From contig RFIK01000197.1 in the NCBI GenBank assembly GCA_003695605.1, positions 1 through 7,206 of the forward strand: DNA of 7,206 nt, in the 5' to 3' direction. This document shows positions 6,109 to 7,206 of this stretch, piece after piece. This DNA comes from Chlorobiota bacterium. Its GTDB lineage: Bacteria > Bacteroidota > Ignavibacteria > Kapaibacteriales > NICIL-2. The position numbers were made by a program, and so were the translations under genes. The notes below the pieces were generated by a model, which saw only the letters and a list, made by a program, of their open reading frames with translations, did no database searches and was not told the DNA's origin. Numbering within the stretch: the stretch's first letter is position 1; each line of letters starts with the position of its first letter.

Positions 6109-6124
6109 TGGCACGATGATTGCA
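6109..6124 (+). promoter_or_regulatory. Sigma-54 (RpoN) -24/-12 promoter for fliPQ
   Basis: TGGCACG (6109-6115), four bases, then TTGCA (6120-6124) matches the sigma-54 consensus TGGCACG-N4-TTGCW at every defined base. The invariant GG (6110-6111) and GC (6122-6123) are separated by exactly 10 bp. The only departure is A instead of a pyrimidine just before TGG. Transcription should start around 6134-6136, giving a leader of about 27 nt to the ATG at 6162. Sigma-54 control of flagellar export genes is known in several phyla and requires an ATP-dependent enhancer-binding protein, which is not encoded in this window. Confidence 0.8.
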
Positions 6125-6161
6125 ACAAAAGCGAGAGATTATCGGACACGCGTACCCAAAC

Positions 6162-6935
6162 ATGAGGCACGGACGCCTTTTTCTGCTCGGAGTACTCACA
6201 GTGCTGGTGCTTGTCGGCACAGATGCCCTCGCACAGCAACCAGGGGCAGCATTGCCGCTCCCGACGGTGACGATCGGTGTCCAGCAAACGCAGAGCCCGA
6301 AAGAATTCACCACCGCCCTGCAAATTCTGCTGGTGCTCACGGTGCTCGCACTGGCTCCCTCGATTTTGGTGATGATGACCTGCTTTACCCGCATCGTGGT
6401 GGTGTTCTACTTCATGAAGCAGGCACTCGGCACGCAGGCGCAACCACCAGCACAACTTTTAGTCGGGCTGGCACTGTTTCTGACGTTTTTCGTCATGCAG
6501 CCGGTCCTCGATCGTGCAAACCGTGAGGGACTCCAGCCATACTTGCGCCAGGAAATCAGCCAGGATCTCGCCGTCACGCGGATGATTCAGCCGTTCCGCG
6601 AGTTCATGCTCCGCCATACGCGCGAGGAGGATCTGCGCCTGTTTGTCAAGCTCAGTGGCAAAGACAAACCGCGCAACCTCGAGGAAGTCAGCACGTGGGC
6701 GATTATTCCCGCCTACACTTTGAGTGAACTACGGATCGCGTTCCAGATCGGCTTTATCATCTTCGTGCCGTTTTTGGTGGTGGATATGATCGTGTCGAGC
6801 ACGTTGATGTCGCTGGGAATGTTCATGCTCCCGCCGCAGGTGATTTCTCTGCCAATCAAAGTGCTGCTGTTCTTGCTCGTTGACGGCTGGCATCTCCTTG
6901 TCGAATCGCTCATGAAAAGCCTTGTCCCACTCTGA
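6162..6935 (+). CDS. fliP: Flagellar biosynthesis protein FliP
   Basis: Core subunit of the flagellar type III export gate, which forms a FliP5-FliQ4-FliR1 complex in the basal body and passes rod, hook and filament proteins. The protein has 257 residues, close to the usual 245-250. Residues 1-25 are a cleavable signal peptide (MRHGRLFLLGVLTVLVLVGTDALAQ), a FliP hallmark. Then follow membrane segments around LLVLTVLALAPSILVMMTCFTRIV, LLVGLALFLTFFVMQPVLD, FQIGFIIFVPFLVVDMIVSS and VLLFLLVDGW. Both family signatures are intact: PAYTLSELRIAFQIG (from 183) and the LPPQVISLPIKVLLFLLVDGW stretch around P224-P225. The frame is open to a TTG at 6120, but that codon lies inside the sigma-54 -12 element, so the ATG at 6162 is the start. 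No fliO precedes it. fliQ follows 11 bp after the stop. Confidence 0.97.
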   Translation: MRHGRLFLLGVLTVLVLVGTDALAQQPGAALPLPTVTIGVQQTQSPKEFTTALQILLVLTVLALAPSILVMMTCFTRIVVVFYFMKQALGTQAQPPAQLLVGLALFLTFFVMQPVLDRANREGLQPYLRQEISQDLAVTRMIQPFREFMLRHTREEDLRLFVKLSGKDKPRNLEEVSTWAIIPAYTLSELRIAFQIGFIIFVPFLVVDMIVSSTLMSLGMFMLPPQVISLPIKVLLFLLVDGWHLLVESLMKSLVPL

Positions 6936-6956
6936 ACCGATGACCGATGACCGATG
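6936..6956 (+). repeat. Three tandem copies of ACCGATG carrying the fliQ start
   Basis: ACCGATG is repeated three times without mismatch at 6936-6942, 6943-6949 and 6950-6956, filling the gap between the fliP stop and the fliQ frame. Each unit ends in ATG. Because 7 is not a multiple of 3, the three ATGs (6940, 6947, 6954) are in three different frames, and only the one at 6947 opens fliQ. Confidence 0.9.
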
Positions 6957-7206
6957 CTATGGTTGTGCAAATCGCTCGTGATGCGTTCTACTACGTCCTG
7001 TTGGTCAGCGGCCCGCTGCTTTTGCTCTCGCTTGTGGTGGGCTTAGGAATTGCAATTTTCCAGGCGGCTACTTCAATAAGCGAACAGACGCTCACCTACG
7101 TACCGAAGCTCTTGGTCACGTTCGTTGTCACGCTCCTGGTGCTGCCGTTCATGATTCGCAATCTGAAAGAATTCACGATTGCGCTGTTCTCCATGATCCC
7201 GACGCT
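6947..7206 (+). CDS. fliQ: Flagellar biosynthesis protein FliQ (lacks only the last few codons)
   Basis: Small two-helix membrane subunit of the flagellar export gate, the partner of FliP and FliR. About 86 residues are present of a usual 88-90, so only the very end is cut off by the window. The start MTDAMVVQIARDAF is typical. Helix 1 is VLLVSGPLLLLSLVVGLGIAIF, followed by the conserved QAATSISEQTLTYVPK loop (QAAT-x-I-x-EQTL) and helix 2, LLVTFVVTLLVLPFMI. The ATG at 6947 gives the family-typical N-terminus; an in-frame ATG at 6959 would drop four residues. It is 11 bp downstream of fliP and almost certainly cotranscribed, with fliR expected next. The start codon lies in a 7-bp tandem repeat that leaves no normal Shine-Dalgarno. 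Confidence 0.96.
   Translation, partial: MTDAMVVQIARDAFYYVLLVSGPLLLLSLVVGLGIAIFQAATSISEQTLTYVPKLLVTFVVTLLVLPFMIRNLKEFTIALFSMIPT

Noticed and set aside
6120..6161. TTG start giving FliP 14 more residues
   Set aside because: The TTG is part of the sigma-54 -12 element, upstream of the expected transcript start, and the extension would bury the signal peptide.

Overview
The window is moderately GC-rich bacterial chromosome, densely packed with ordinary genes. There is no sign of a plasmid, phage, transposon or CRISPR array. Three traits point to the Bacteroidota/Chlorobiota/Ignavibacteria/Kapabacteria neighbourhood: a secreted GWxTD-domain protein; promoter elements of the TAnnTTTG type, which is the -7 box of the Bacteroidota housekeeping sigma factor, in front of three genes; and mostly weak Shine-Dalgarno sequences. 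Flagellar export genes show that the cell is, or was, flagellated, which excludes many gliding or non-motile Bacteroidota. The genus cannot be named from this sequence.

Layout. Positions 1-1890 are all on the minus strand, read right to left. They hold an OmpR/PhoB-type response regulator (1890-1144), an unrecognised 136-residue basic protein (1058-648), ribosomal protein bS21 (rpsU, about 603-406) and the first 83 residues of a family 2 glycosyltransferase that leaves the window at base 1. Between 1891 and 2044 is a divergent promoter region with a TAnnTTTG box on each strand, a 14-bp perfect palindrome and a GTAAC direct repeat at 11-bp pitch. On the plus strand follow rimO (2045-3376), the methylthiotransferase for ribosomal protein S12, and a GWxTD-domain secreted protein (3340-4629) whose start lies inside the end of rimO. 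A CorC/HlyC-type membrane protein with DUF21 and CBS domains (5943-4636, minus) converges on it with only 6 bp between the stop codons. The right end begins a flagellar operon, fliP (6162-6935) and fliQ (6947 to the edge), which encodes core subunits of the flagellar type III export gate.

The strongest regulatory signal is an essentially perfect sigma-54 promoter, TGGCACG-N4-TTGCA, at 6109-6124. It lies about 38 bp before the fliP start and suggests sigma-54 control of the export genes, separate from the TAnnTTTG promoters used elsewhere in the window. I see no clearly new multi-gene system. The items most worth following are this promoter with two small dyads upstream of it, the probable autoregulatory repeats before the response regulator, the uncharacterised protein next to rpsU, and a 7-bp tandem repeat that carries the fliQ start codon.
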